Source of the DNA: Actinomycetota bacterium
GTDB lineage: Bacteria; Actinomycetota; Actinomycetes; S36-B12; UBA5976
NCBI GenBank assembly: GCA_947486505.1
Contig: CANKTT010000068.1
Span: forward strand, 1-7,301
Direction of reading: 5' to 3'
DNA length: 7,301 nucleotides
The position numbers were made by a program, and so were the translations under genes. The first letter of the stretch is position 1, and each line of letters opens with the position of its first letter. The notes under the pieces were generated by a model. It saw only the letters and a program-made list of their open reading frames with translations, had not been told where the DNA came from and did not search any database. Below, one piece after another: positions 1 through 5,819 of this stretch.

Positions 1-618
1 GCTTGGTCAACAAGTCTTGTTAAAGCTGAGATGCGTTCAAATGCTGATGCGAAACTGGGTTGGTATGTAATAGTGGGCACAATTCCAATTAGTGTTGCGG
101 GCCTAGCATTCAAGTCATCTATCGAGACAACCGCGCGAAATCTATGGCTAGTTGCGGGGGCACTGATTTTCATGGGCATCCTCTTGGGTCTCGCAGATAG
201 ATTTGCCAAACACACCAAAGTTGAATCCGACATCAACACTAAAAGCGCTGTGTTGTTTGGGATTGGACAAGCACTTGCTTTGATTCCAGGTGTCTCTCGA
301 AGTGGCGCGACGATCACAGCAGGCTTGGCCATGGGGTACAAGCGAGATGTGGTGGCACGGTATTCATTTCTGTTAGCAATTCCGGCAGTCTTTGCATCAG
401 CAGCCTTAACGGCGGGGGACATTTCCAGTGATGAGTTTGTGAATTGGCCAGCCACTATCGTGGCGACAGCTGTAGCTTTCGTGGTTGGATACTTTGTAAT
501 TGCCAGTCTGATGAAGTATCTCCAGACCCGAACCTTCTTGCCATTCGTGATCTACCGAATATCGCTAGGAACGCTTTTGATCGTTTTGCTCGCTACCGGC
601 GTACTTTCTGCCACCTAG
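1..618 (+). CDS. uppP: Undecaprenyl-diphosphatase UppP (BacA family), 3' part
   Basis: Integral membrane enzyme that dephosphorylates undecaprenyl diphosphate to the monophosphate, recycling the lipid carrier for peptidoglycan precursors; it also gives bacitracin tolerance. The frame is open from base 1 (reading AWSTSLVKAE before the first ATG at 31), so the 5' end is outside the window and that ATG is probably internal. About 205 residues remain of a family usually near 270-290. The signature PGVSRSGATI sits at codons 96-105; this is the second conserved UppP motif, with the Ser and Arg linked to catalysis. The first, acidic N-terminal motif must lie upstream. About six hydrophobic segments are visible, for example WYVIVGTIPISVAGLAF, LWLVAGALIFMGILLGLA and a last one after FVIYRI. 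The next gene starts 30 bases downstream on the same strand. The family call is secure; only completeness is limited. Confidence 0.95.
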   Translation, partial: AWSTSLVKAEMRSNADAKLGWYVIVGTIPISVAGLAFKSSIETTARNLWLVAGALIFMGILLGLADRFAKHTKVESDINTKSAVLFGIGQALALIPGVSRSGATITAGLAMGYKRDVVARYSFLLAIPAVFASAALTAGDISSDEFVNWPATIVATAVAFVVGYFVIASLMKYLQTRTFLPFVIYRISLGTLLIVLLATGVLSAT

Positions 619-636
619 TCAACCAGCTTTTCACAA

Positions 637-642
637 TAGTCT
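637..642 (+). promoter_or_regulatory. Candidate -10 box for leaderless transcription of the histidine phosphatase gene
   Basis: TAGTCT fits the actinobacterial -10 pattern TANNNT and is followed by exactly six bases (ttactc) before the ATG at 649. A start about 7 bases after the box would fall on the ATG, giving a leaderless mRNA. No Shine-Dalgarno sequence is visible in the 30-base gap after uppP, which agrees with this. I see no convincing -35 box. The mshC start has the same arrangement. This is inference from sequence pattern only. Confidence 0.45.
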
Positions 643-648
643 TTACTC

Positions 649-1326
649 ATGGGAACTTTGCTGCTGATCCGCCATGGACGCACGGATGCAAATGCCACTG
701 GTGTCTTAGCGGGACGTACCCCCGGAGTTGCGCTTGACGAAGTCGGTCGAACCACGACTCAAGCCCTAGCCAAACGACTCGAGGGCGTAAACATTGCAAG
801 AGTGGTTTCCAGTCCGCTGGAACGAACTCGCGAGACCGCCCAGATTCTTTTTCAAGACCGACAGGAAGTCGAGATTGAGGATCGTCTATTGGAATGCGAT
901 TACGGTGACTGGCAAGGGGCAAAGCTAAGTGAGCTGGCCGTAAACGAGTTATGGCCGATTGTTCAGCAGCGTCCGGATGAAATGATTTTTCCCAATGGTG
1001 AGTCAATGAACGACATGTCATCGCGTGCCAGCACAGCCGCCCGCGAGTGGGATGCAAAACTCACCAGCGAGCACGGAGATAAAGTCGTGTGGGTTGCTGT
1101 AAGCCACGGTGACATTATTAAGGCAATCTGCGCTGATGCCATGGGATTACCGCTTAGAAAGTTTCAGTCGCTTCTTATCGAACCTGCGTCGGTTAGTGTC
1201 ATTCATTATTCGGAAACGGGATCAGCTGTTTCAAAATTGAACGATACCGGCAGCGAGTGGTTGACCAAGTTAAATGAAGAGTCAATAAAGACTCCAACGC
1301 TCGGTGGCGAAAGTGGGAAGGATTAA
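649..1326 (+). CDS. Histidine phosphatase family protein, MSMEG_4193 type (putative phosphomutase)
   Basis: Member of the phosphoglycerate-mutase-like histidine phosphatase superfamily, 225 residues. The catalytic loop LLIRHGRT lies at residues 5-12, with His9 as the phospho-accepting nucleophile. Arg59 in SSPLERTRE (54-62), Glu82 in LECDYGDWQG (81-90; probable proton donor) and His153 in VSHGD (151-155) complete the active site, so it should be active. The substrate is unknown. This subgroup (TIGR03848) is described as one of a three-gene actinobacterial set with a DUF3090 protein and a phosphatidylinositol-kinase-like protein, hence the proposed phosphomutase role; the other two follow here. 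The M. tuberculosis counterpart is Rv2135c. The start at 649 puts RHG eight residues from the N terminus, as is normal for the family, and there is no Shine-Dalgarno sequence. DUF3090 starts 2 bases after the stop, so the two are very likely co-transcribed. A simple phosphatase is an equally possible function. Confidence 0.9.
   Translation: MGTLLLIRHGRTDANATGVLAGRTPGVALDEVGRTTTQALAKRLEGVNIARVVSSPLERTRETAQILFQDRQEVEIEDRLLECDYGDWQGAKLSELAVNELWPIVQQRPDEMIFPNGESMNDMSSRASTAAREWDAKLTSEHGDKVVWVAVSHGDIIKAICADAMGLPLRKFQSLLIEPASVSVIHYSETGSAVSKLNDTGSEWLTKLNEESIKTPTLGGESGKD
1315..1322 (+). promoter_or_regulatory. Ribosome binding site of the DUF3090 gene
   Basis: GGGAAGGA lies six bases before the ATG at 1329, inside the last codons of the histidine phosphatase gene. 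It is a strong Shine-Dalgarno match at suitable spacing. It supports the chosen start and contrasts with the apparently leaderless gene upstream. Confidence 0.7.
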
Positions 1327-1328
1327 CG

Positions 1329-1880
1329 ATGGCCCGCATAATTCATACTTTCGATAATCCACAACGATTTGTCGCAGGAACTGTTGGGGTTCCAGGTGAG
1401 CGCACCTTTTTCCTGCAGGCCCGGAGTGACCAACGTGTTGTGAGCGTGTCACTCGAGAAGCAACAAGTAGCTTTGTTGGCCGATCGCCTTACTGAGCTAC
1501 TTGATCAAGTTGCTAGGGCTGAAGGAATCAACATTTCGTACTTCGGTCCAGCCGATCTCGAACCACTTGATAACCCAATCCAAGAGGAATTTAGAGTCGG
1601 TACGCTGGCGCTTGGGTGGAATACCGATAGCCAACAAGTGGTGATTGAGGCGCACGCATCATCGGAGAATTTCGAGGATGTTCCGGACTTAGAGGAAGAT
1701 TCTGATTATGGTCCTGATGTATTGCGAGTTCGCCTAACCGGACCCATTGCAACAGCTTTCTGCACCCGCGCAATTGCTGTTGTTTCAGCGGGACGTCCAC
1801 CGTGCCCATTGTGTACTGAACCACTTGATCAGCAAGGCCACATCTGCCCGAGAGCAAATGGCTACCTCAGGCGGGGTTAG
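1329..1880 (+). CDS. DUF3090 family protein (actinobacterial conserved hypothetical)
   Basis: 183-residue soluble protein of unknown function, family DUF3090 / TIGR03847, the second member of the actinobacterial trio; M. tuberculosis counterpart Rv2134c. Family hallmarks visible are a beta-rich N terminus (RFVAGTVGVPGERTFFLQA, 13-31), a helix with DRLTELLDQV (52-61), the block EEFRVGTLALGW (86-97), and a C-terminal putative metal-binding knuckle: CPLC (159-162), then HICPRANGY (171-179), so Cys159, Cys162, His171 and Cys173 could bind zinc. The segment between (about 113-128) is acidic and probably a loop. No signal peptide or membrane segment is seen. It starts 2 bases after the phosphatase stop with a good ribosome binding site. 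It ends 6 bases from the convergent stop of the SCO1664-family gene, its usual functional partner, which here lies on the other strand. The family call is firm; the function is not known. Confidence 0.92.
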   Translation: MARIIHTFDNPQRFVAGTVGVPGERTFFLQARSDQRVVSVSLEKQQVALLADRLTELLDQVARAEGINISYFGPADLEPLDNPIQEEFRVGTLALGWNTDSQQVVIEAHASSENFEDVPDLEEDSDYGPDVLRVRLTGPIATAFCTRAIAVVSAGRPPCPLCTEPLDQQGHICPRANGYLRRG

Positions 1881-1886
1881 TACTGG

Positions 1887-2660
1887 TTAAAAGACTGGCC
1901 AAGGTACGGCCGGCCAATGTGGACTCGGGCTGGGCAAGACCTTTAGTGCGAGCAGTTCATCTAGACGCTTTGTTAAAGCGACGATCTCTGATGCCTCAAG
2001 AAGTTCTTCAAGTTCGCTTCCTGGAATCTTTAGCCGAAATGCTTCTAAGTCCGCCAAGAGAGATTCAGGGATACTTTGCCCAATCCAACCCCACAAGACA
2101 GTGCGCAACTTATCTTCATCGCTAAAAGTAACCCCGTGATCGATGCCAAATGTTTCGCCAGAATCATCTGTAAGTAGGTGACCGGCTTTACGATCTGCAT
2201 TGTTTATAAGCGCATCAAAGATTGCAATTTGCTTGAGACGAGGTGAATCTTCATGTGCCAGGGTGACATGATCACCTTCTTCATCGATACCGCTCATAAT
2301 GGTCAACCACCCCTGGGGAACTTCATTGGGCGAAAAGATGTCAACTGTTGTCGGCTCAGCATCAATCCACTTTTGAAACGAACCAATCCCATATGGACCT
2401 TCGTAGATAACGGTCGGTGGCACAACATTCCAACCAAGCAGTTCACTCGTCACGAAAGCAGCACGCTCCCGTAAGTGAAGCGTGTGATCTGGAAAATCCC
2501 ATAGTGGACGTTCCCCTGAACGAGGTTTGTATATGAAGCGGCCGTTGTTGCTTTCAACCACAAGTGTCGAGTTTGATGCATTAACCATTTGGCCAACTAC
2601 AGAGACGTCCTCAATTTTGATGATCGGGAAATTGATGTCCGACGAATTAGCATCAGGCAT
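1887..2660 (-). CDS. SCO1664 family protein (PI3/PI4-kinase-like fold)
   Basis: Third member of the actinobacterial trio (TIGR03843); M. tuberculosis counterpart Rv2133c. The family has distant similarity to phosphatidylinositol 3-/4-kinases; its substrate is unknown. Numbered from the ATG at 2660 (257 residues): the conserved domain begins near residue 15 (KIEDVSVVGQMVNASNSTLV), Lys45 in IYKP is the likely ATP-binding lysine, RPLWDFPD lies at 51-58, the catalytic-loop-like IFDALINNADRKAGHLL at 147-163 (Asp149, Asn154, Asp156, Arg157), and a DFG-like DHG at 174-176. Kinase-type residues are all present, so activity is plausible. The C terminus ends PHWPAVPWPVF. The frame is open up to an ATG at 2738, with others at 2699 (ATG) and 2675 (GTG), but the longest form overlaps mshC by 62 bases. 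I prefer 2660, 16 bases after the mshC stop, although its Shine-Dalgarno sequence is weak, so translational coupling to mshC is likely. It sits last in a PAC2-mshC-SCO1664 run. Confidence 0.85.
   Translation of the reverse strand: MPDANSSDINFPIIKIEDVSVVGQMVNASNSTLVVESNNGRFIYKPRSGERPLWDFPDHTLHLRERAAFVTSELLGWNVVPPTVIYEGPYGIGSFQKWIDAEPTTVDIFSPNEVPQGWLTIMSGIDEEGDHVTLAHEDSPRLKQIAIFDALINNADRKAGHLLTDDSGETFGIDHGVTFSDEDKLRTVLWGWIGQSIPESLLADLEAFRLKIPGSELEELLEASEIVALTKRLDELLALKVLPSPSPHWPAVPWPVF
1896..1916 (-). terminator. Weak candidate terminator hairpin at the end of the SCO1664-family gene
   Basis: Read on the minus strand, TGGCC pairs with GGCCA across an 11-base loop and is followed by gTCTTTTaa, a short T-rich run at the stop codon. 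The stem is only 5 bp and lies inside coding sequence; an alternative GGCC pairing is also possible. It would act on the minus-strand transcript only, since no T run follows on the plus strand. Low confidence. Confidence 0.22.
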
Positions 2661-2676
2661 GTTGAACTCAGTCACG

Positions 2677-3888
2677 TTAAATAACGCCCAAGAGGGCATC
2701 GACTGCAGTTGAAACTGAAGCGGTTGGTTCGCTGGCATTGCCTGACAAAGTTTCGGCAGCCCACTTGTCTACTATTTCGATTGCTCCAGGAGTATCAAGA
2801 TCATTGCCAATTTTGGACACCATGTCAGTTATAGGGCTCGTAGCGCCCAGTTTCGACTTGAACGCTTGGCGCCAGGCTTCTAGTCGCTGATTTGCTAGTT
2901 CGAGCTCAGAATCAAACCATTCCCAATCACTTCGGTAATGATGCGACAAAAGCACCATCCGAATTGCCATCGGGTCAGTACCAGATGCGCGTAGTTTCGA
3001 AACAAAGACTAAGTTACCCAGCGATTTGCTCATTTTTTCACCATCGAGTGAAACCATTCCGGCGTGCATGAATGCTTGCGCAAATGGAGCTGCGCCAGTC
3101 AGCGACTCCGCGTGAGCTGCGCTCATTTCGTGATGTGGGAATTTCAGGTCGCTACCGCCGCCTTGCACTGTTATCTGCGGTCCCAAGAAATACGTGGCAA
3201 TGGCAGAACACTCAATGTGCCAGCCTGGCCTGCCAGGACCAAGTTCGGATGGCCAAGACGGATCATCACCTTGCTGGCCGCGCCACAGTAAGGCATCGAA
3301 TGGATTGCGCTTACCTGGTCGCTGTGGATCGCCGCCACGTTGAGCAAAGATGTCGAGCATTTCGGATGGTGATAAATGACAAATAGAGCCTAATAAGTCT
3401 GTAGTGGTCATGTCGAAGTACAAGTCTGTATCGACTTGATATGCAACATCTGAGTCATTGAGCTTCACTACGCTCTGCTCAATCAACTCCATCGCTTCCA
3501 CCACTCCGACATAATTCGCAGGAGGAATTACCCGCAGTGCCTCCATGTCAGTTTTAAACAGCAGGGTCTGTTCAATGGCAATTTCTTGCCAGGGACGACC
3601 TGTTAATTTCGCGCGCTTTAACAGTGGATCATCTATGTCAGTAATATTCTGTGCGTAATCCACCTCAGCGCCGATAGCGCGCCAAAACCGCTGCAAGGTA
3701 TCAAAGGCCACGTACGTCGCTGCATGGCCCATGTGGGTTGCGTCATATGGCGTGATGCCGCAGACGTATAACTTAACCTCGCCTGATGTTGGAAGCGACT
3801 TTAGGTTTGCAGACTTAGAGTCGAAGACCTGAAAATCAGAAACTGAGGCATCTATCCGTGGTACTTCGACCTGGCTCCACGGCTGCAT
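2677..3888 (-). CDS. mshC: Cysteine--1-D-myo-inosityl 2-amino-2-deoxy-alpha-D-glucopyranoside ligase MshC
   Basis: Mycothiol synthesis enzyme: it uses ATP to activate cysteine as cysteinyl-AMP and joins it to GlcN-Ins, giving Cys-GlcN-Ins, AMP and PPi. It is cytosolic and related to cysteinyl-tRNA synthetase. The 403 residues are the usual MshC length and shorter than CysRS. Diagnostic are the N-terminal MQPW and YVCGITPYDATHMGHAATY (41-59) with the HIGH-type motif HMGH at 52-55. Probable zinc ligands are Cys43, Cys227 in GWHIECSAI and one of His252/His253 in KFPHHE. Trp223 matches the cysteine-pocket tryptophan known in mycobacterial MshC. KMSKS lies at 285-289. The start at 3888 fits the family N terminus, and a stop codon lies in frame two codons upstream. 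There is no nearby Shine-Dalgarno sequence, but a TAGAAT box sits six bases before the ATG, suggesting leaderless transcription. PAC2 ends 63 bases upstream and the SCO1664-family gene follows. A true CysRS is unlikely given the MshC-specific motif and length. Confidence 0.96.
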   Translation of the reverse strand: MQPWSQVEVPRIDASVSDFQVFDSKSANLKSLPTSGEVKLYVCGITPYDATHMGHAATYVAFDTLQRFWRAIGAEVDYAQNITDIDDPLLKRAKLTGRPWQEIAIEQTLLFKTDMEALRVIPPANYVGVVEAMELIEQSVVKLNDSDVAYQVDTDLYFDMTTTDLLGSICHLSPSEMLDIFAQRGGDPQRPGKRNPFDALLWRGQQGDDPSWPSELGPGRPGWHIECSAIATYFLGPQITVQGGGSDLKFPHHEMSAAHAESLTGAAPFAQAFMHAGMVSLDGEKMSKSLGNLVFVSKLRASGTDPMAIRMVLLSHHYRSDWEWFDSELELANQRLEAWRQAFKSKLGATSPITDMVSKIGNDLDTPGAIEIVDKWAAETLSGNASEPTASVSTAVDALLGVI

Positions 3889-3894
3889 GAGTTA

Positions 3895-3900
3895 ATTCTA
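3895..3900 (-). promoter_or_regulatory. Candidate -10 box for leaderless transcription of mshC
   Basis: On the minus strand TAGAAT (five of six matches to TATAAT) is followed by six bases (taactc) and then the mshC ATG at 3888. Transcription starting about 7 bases after the box would begin at the ATG itself. The arrangement, even the last bases actc before ATG, matches that at the histidine phosphatase gene. A TTGCTG 15 bases upstream could be a weak -35 box at short spacing. Inferred from pattern only. Confidence 0.5.
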
Positions 3901-3951
3901 CGAGGGGAACTAGTGCAGCAACCTCCGGTAAGTGCTACAAAATGTTGCGCG

Positions 3952-4824
3952 TTAAGGTTCGCGCCGCCGTAAGTAGCGCTCGAATTCCCGTGCGATTGCC
4001 TCGCCGGTTGCTTCCGGAAGCTCAGCAGTGTCTTGCGTCTCCTCCAGAGACCTAACGTATTCCAAGATTTCTTCATCATCTGTTGAAAGTTCGTCGACGC
4101 CAAGTTGCCAAGCTCGAGATTCTTCGACGAGTTCATCCACTGGTATCGCAGTATCCAAAAGGTCTTCCAGGCCCCGAATCAATGCCAAAGTTGCCTTAGG
4201 GCATGGCGGTGATGAAACGTAATGAGGCAGAGCGGCCCAGAGTGCAACTGACGGAATGCCCTGCACTTCGAATTCAGACTGGAGGATTCCTAAAATTCCA
4301 GTCGGACCTTCATATTTTGAAGATTCGAATCCAGACATTGTTTGCAGTCGCTTATTCGACGTTGTGCCACTTACGGGAATGGGCCTGGTGTGAGCCACAT
4401 CGGCAAGCAGCGCGCCAAGTGTTATGAGAACGGTGTTTTGATCCTTTTCAATGTGTGCCAAAATCTCGGAACAAAACTGCTTCCATTTCATACTTGGCTC
4501 AACGCCATGCACAAGAAATATCTTGGTGTCTGGCAAAGTATCAGTGGACGCTCTGAAAATTGTCGTACCAGGCCACGCAACTTCACGATCGCCAGATAGC
4601 CCAATGCTCACTTCAGGACGATTGAATTGATAGTCGTAGTAATCATCACCAGGCAGATCAACAATCTCCTCAGACTGCCAAACATCTAAGAGATGCTCAA
4701 GGGCATCAGTTGCGGATTGGCCGGCATCGTTCCAGCCACCGAAAGCTGCAATGACAATGGTTGTGTTTCTTGGGAAGGTTTGATCCAGCTCCAAGCACAA
4801 CACCCCATTTCTAACGAATGCCAC
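3952..4824 (-). CDS. PAC2 family protein (proteasome assembly chaperone-like)
   Basis: 290 residues, actinobacterial PAC2 family, counterpart of M. tuberculosis Rv2125. The fold is shared with eukaryotic proteasome assembly chaperone 2, but the bacterial role is unproven. Conserved blocks in order: FGGWNDAG (28-35), DYYDYQFNRP (61-70), LVHGVEPSMKW (104-114), LGALLADVAHTRP (136-148), YEGPTGILG (171-179), WAALPHYV (196-203) and PKATLAL (209-215). A long acidic segment (about 245-270) then leads to the basic tail FERYLRRRE (281-289). No signal peptide is seen. The start is GTG at 4824, supported by GAGGA nine bases upstream on the minus strand; the conserved core begins near residue 22, so a slightly later start cannot be excluded. 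It is first in the minus-strand run and diverges from trmI-arc across 62 bases. Proximity to the proteasomal ATPase gene fits a proteasome-related role, but that is inference. Confidence 0.92.
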   Translation of the reverse strand: MAFVRNGVLCLELDQTFPRNTTIVIAAFGGWNDAGQSATDALEHLLDVWQSEEIVDLPGDDYYDYQFNRPEVSIGLSGDREVAWPGTTIFRASTDTLPDTKIFLVHGVEPSMKWKQFCSEILAHIEKDQNTVLITLGALLADVAHTRPIPVSGTTSNKRLQTMSGFESSKYEGPTGILGILQSEFEVQGIPSVALWAALPHYVSSPPCPKATLALIRGLEDLLDTAIPVDELVEESRAWQLGVDELSTDDEEILEYVRSLEETQDTAELPEATGEAIAREFERYLRRREP

Positions 4825-4886
4825 CAGTTTAGGTCCTCATCTAGCGAAAGGTTCAGTGAGATTGGGATATCTGAAACAATGGCCTA
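4825..4886. promoter_or_regulatory. Divergent spacer between the PAC2 gene and trmI
   Basis: This 62-base spacer must hold the 5' signals of both the minus-strand PAC2-mshC-SCO1664 run and the plus-strand trmI-arc run. On the plus side no Shine-Dalgarno sequence precedes trmI; AACAAT at 4875-4880, six bases before the ATG at 4887, is a four-of-six -10 match at the spacing seen at two other genes here, and TATCTG at 4868-4873 is a weaker alternative. On the minus side I find a ribosome binding site but no clear -10/-35 pair. There is no obvious operator palindrome. Confidence 0.4.
4834..4838 (-). promoter_or_regulatory. Ribosome binding site of the PAC2-family gene
   Basis: GAGGA on the minus strand, nine bases before the GTG start at 4824. 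It supports the GTG start, which otherwise would be in doubt because no ATG lies near the expected N terminus. Confidence 0.55.
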
Positions 4887-5819
4887 ATGGATTCCGTAGA
4901 TGTCGTTAGCACTGCCAAGGCCGCCGGGTTTGTCGTAGGTGATCGGGTTCAGTTAACTGATACAAAAGCCCGCAAGCACACAATTGTGTTGGAAGCAGGT
5001 AGGGAATTTCACACAAATCACGGCGCTGTTAAGCATGATGATTTGATCGGACTTAGCGAGGGTTCCACCGTAACTTCGACAGGAAATATGGTCTATCTGG
5101 CGTTACGACCACTGTTACTTGATTTCGTGTTGAGCATGCCTCGCGGAGCAGCGGTCGTTTATCCCAAAGATGCCGCAGCAATTGTTGGGCTTGCCGACGT
5201 CTTCCCAGGCTGCGTAGTGGTAGAGGCGGGCGTAGGTTCCGGGGCGCTTTCGTGCTCGCTACTGCGCGCGATTGGCCACATTGGATACCTCTACAGTTTC
5301 GAACGACGTGAAGATTTCGCCAAAATCGCAAAAAAGAACGTAACCAACTTTTTCGGATCTGAGCCAGCCAATTGGCAAGTCACACTCGGTGACTTGCAGG
5401 ACCAGGTAACAGCTTTGCCAGAAGCCAGTGTCGATCGGGTAGTACTAGACATGTTGGCTCCGTGGGAGTGCATTGATTCCATTGCGAGAGTGCTTCGTCC
5501 TGGAGGTGTAGTCATTGCCTACGTCGCAACCACTACACAGATGTCAAGATTTGTAGAAGATTTGCGCCTCGATAAACGCTGGACAAATCCAGAGGGTCAG
5601 GAACTAATAGCTCGTCCGTGGCACCTTGAGGGTCTTGCAGTTCGTCCAAATCACCGTATGCAGGGTCATACCGGGTTCTTGGTAACAGCCAGACGTTTGG
5701 CACCCGGAGTAGTACTTCCGGCTCGTCGAATTCGCCCAACGAAAGGCGGATTAGATACTGTTGCTGAAGAGACCGCGAGTGCGGTAGCGAGTGTCAGTGA
5801 GGTGTTGACGGATGACTGA
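4887..5819 (+). CDS. trmI: tRNA (adenine(58)-N1)-methyltransferase TrmI
   Basis: SAM-dependent enzyme that makes 1-methyladenosine at position 58 in the tRNA T-loop; it works as a homotetramer in characterised homologues such as M. tuberculosis Rv2118c. 310 residues with a small N-terminal beta domain (about 1-70) and a Rossmann-like methyltransferase domain. SAM motif I is [10 protein letters not shown] (113-122). Glu139 in YSFERRED (136-143) should hold the SAM ribose, and Asp188 in [10 protein letters not shown] (185-194) is the expected catalytic aspartate. The C-terminal signature [19 protein letters not shown] (253-271) is typical of the family. The last 40 residues are low-complexity and probably flexible. 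There is no Shine-Dalgarno sequence before the ATG at 4887; the start overlaps the stop of a two-codon frame (TAATG) and may be leaderless. Its 3' end overlaps arc by 8 bases, so the two are probably co-transcribed and translationally coupled. Confidence 0.95.
   Translation: MDSVDVVSTAKAAGFVVGDRVQLTDTKARKHTIVLEAGREFHTNHGAVKHDDLIGLSEGSTVTSTGNMVYLALRPLLLDFVLSMPRGAAVVYPKDAAAIVGLADVFPGCVVVEAGVGSGALSCSLLRAIGHIGYLYSFERREDFAKIAKKNVTNFFGSEPANWQVTLGDLQDQVTALPEASVDRVVLDMLAPWECIDSIARVLRPGGVVIAYVATTTQMSRFVEDLRLDKRWTNPEGQELIARPWHLEGLAVRPNHRMQGHTGFLVTARRLAPGVVLPARRIRPTKGGLDTVAEETASAVASVSEVLTDD
5799..5804 (+). promoter_or_regulatory. Ribosome binding site of arc
   Basis: GAGGTG lies seven bases before the arc ATG at 5812, inside the end of trmI. 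Good Shine-Dalgarno match and spacing; it supports the overlapping start. Confidence 0.65.

Noticed and set aside
647..1057. 136-codon minus-strand frame
   Set aside because: Antisense to the histidine phosphatase gene, which has all catalytic motifs; the antisense product has no recognisable domain.
1881..1900. Direct repeat of ACTGG at 1882-1886 and 1894-1898
   Set aside because: Five bases repeated once is expected by chance, and there is no further copy or mobile-element context.
3072..3386. 104-codon plus-strand frame, and a second overlapping plus-strand frame at 3064-3291
   Set aside because: Both are antisense to the catalytic core of mshC and show no family features.
2677..3888. 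Cysteinyl-tRNA synthetase as the identity of this gene
   Set aside because: The N-terminal MQPW, the GITPYDATHMGHAATY motif and the 403-residue length are those of MshC rather than CysRS.
3889..3951. Possible attenuator hairpin (GAGG pairing with CCTC) upstream of mshC
   Set aside because: Only about 4 bp of pairing with a long loop and no T run; too weak to support as a regulatory RNA structure.
3852..4136. 94-codon minus-strand frame spanning the PAC2-mshC gap
   Set aside because: It overlaps the PAC2 3' end and the mshC 5' end out of frame. Its composition looks like a shadow, and both flanking genes are well supported.
4693..4887. 64-codon plus-strand frame ending in TAATG at the trmI start
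   Set aside because: It is antisense to the well-conserved N-terminal half of the PAC2 gene and its product resembles no known family. Only its last two codons, as the ATG-GCC-TAA mini-frame, seem worth noting.
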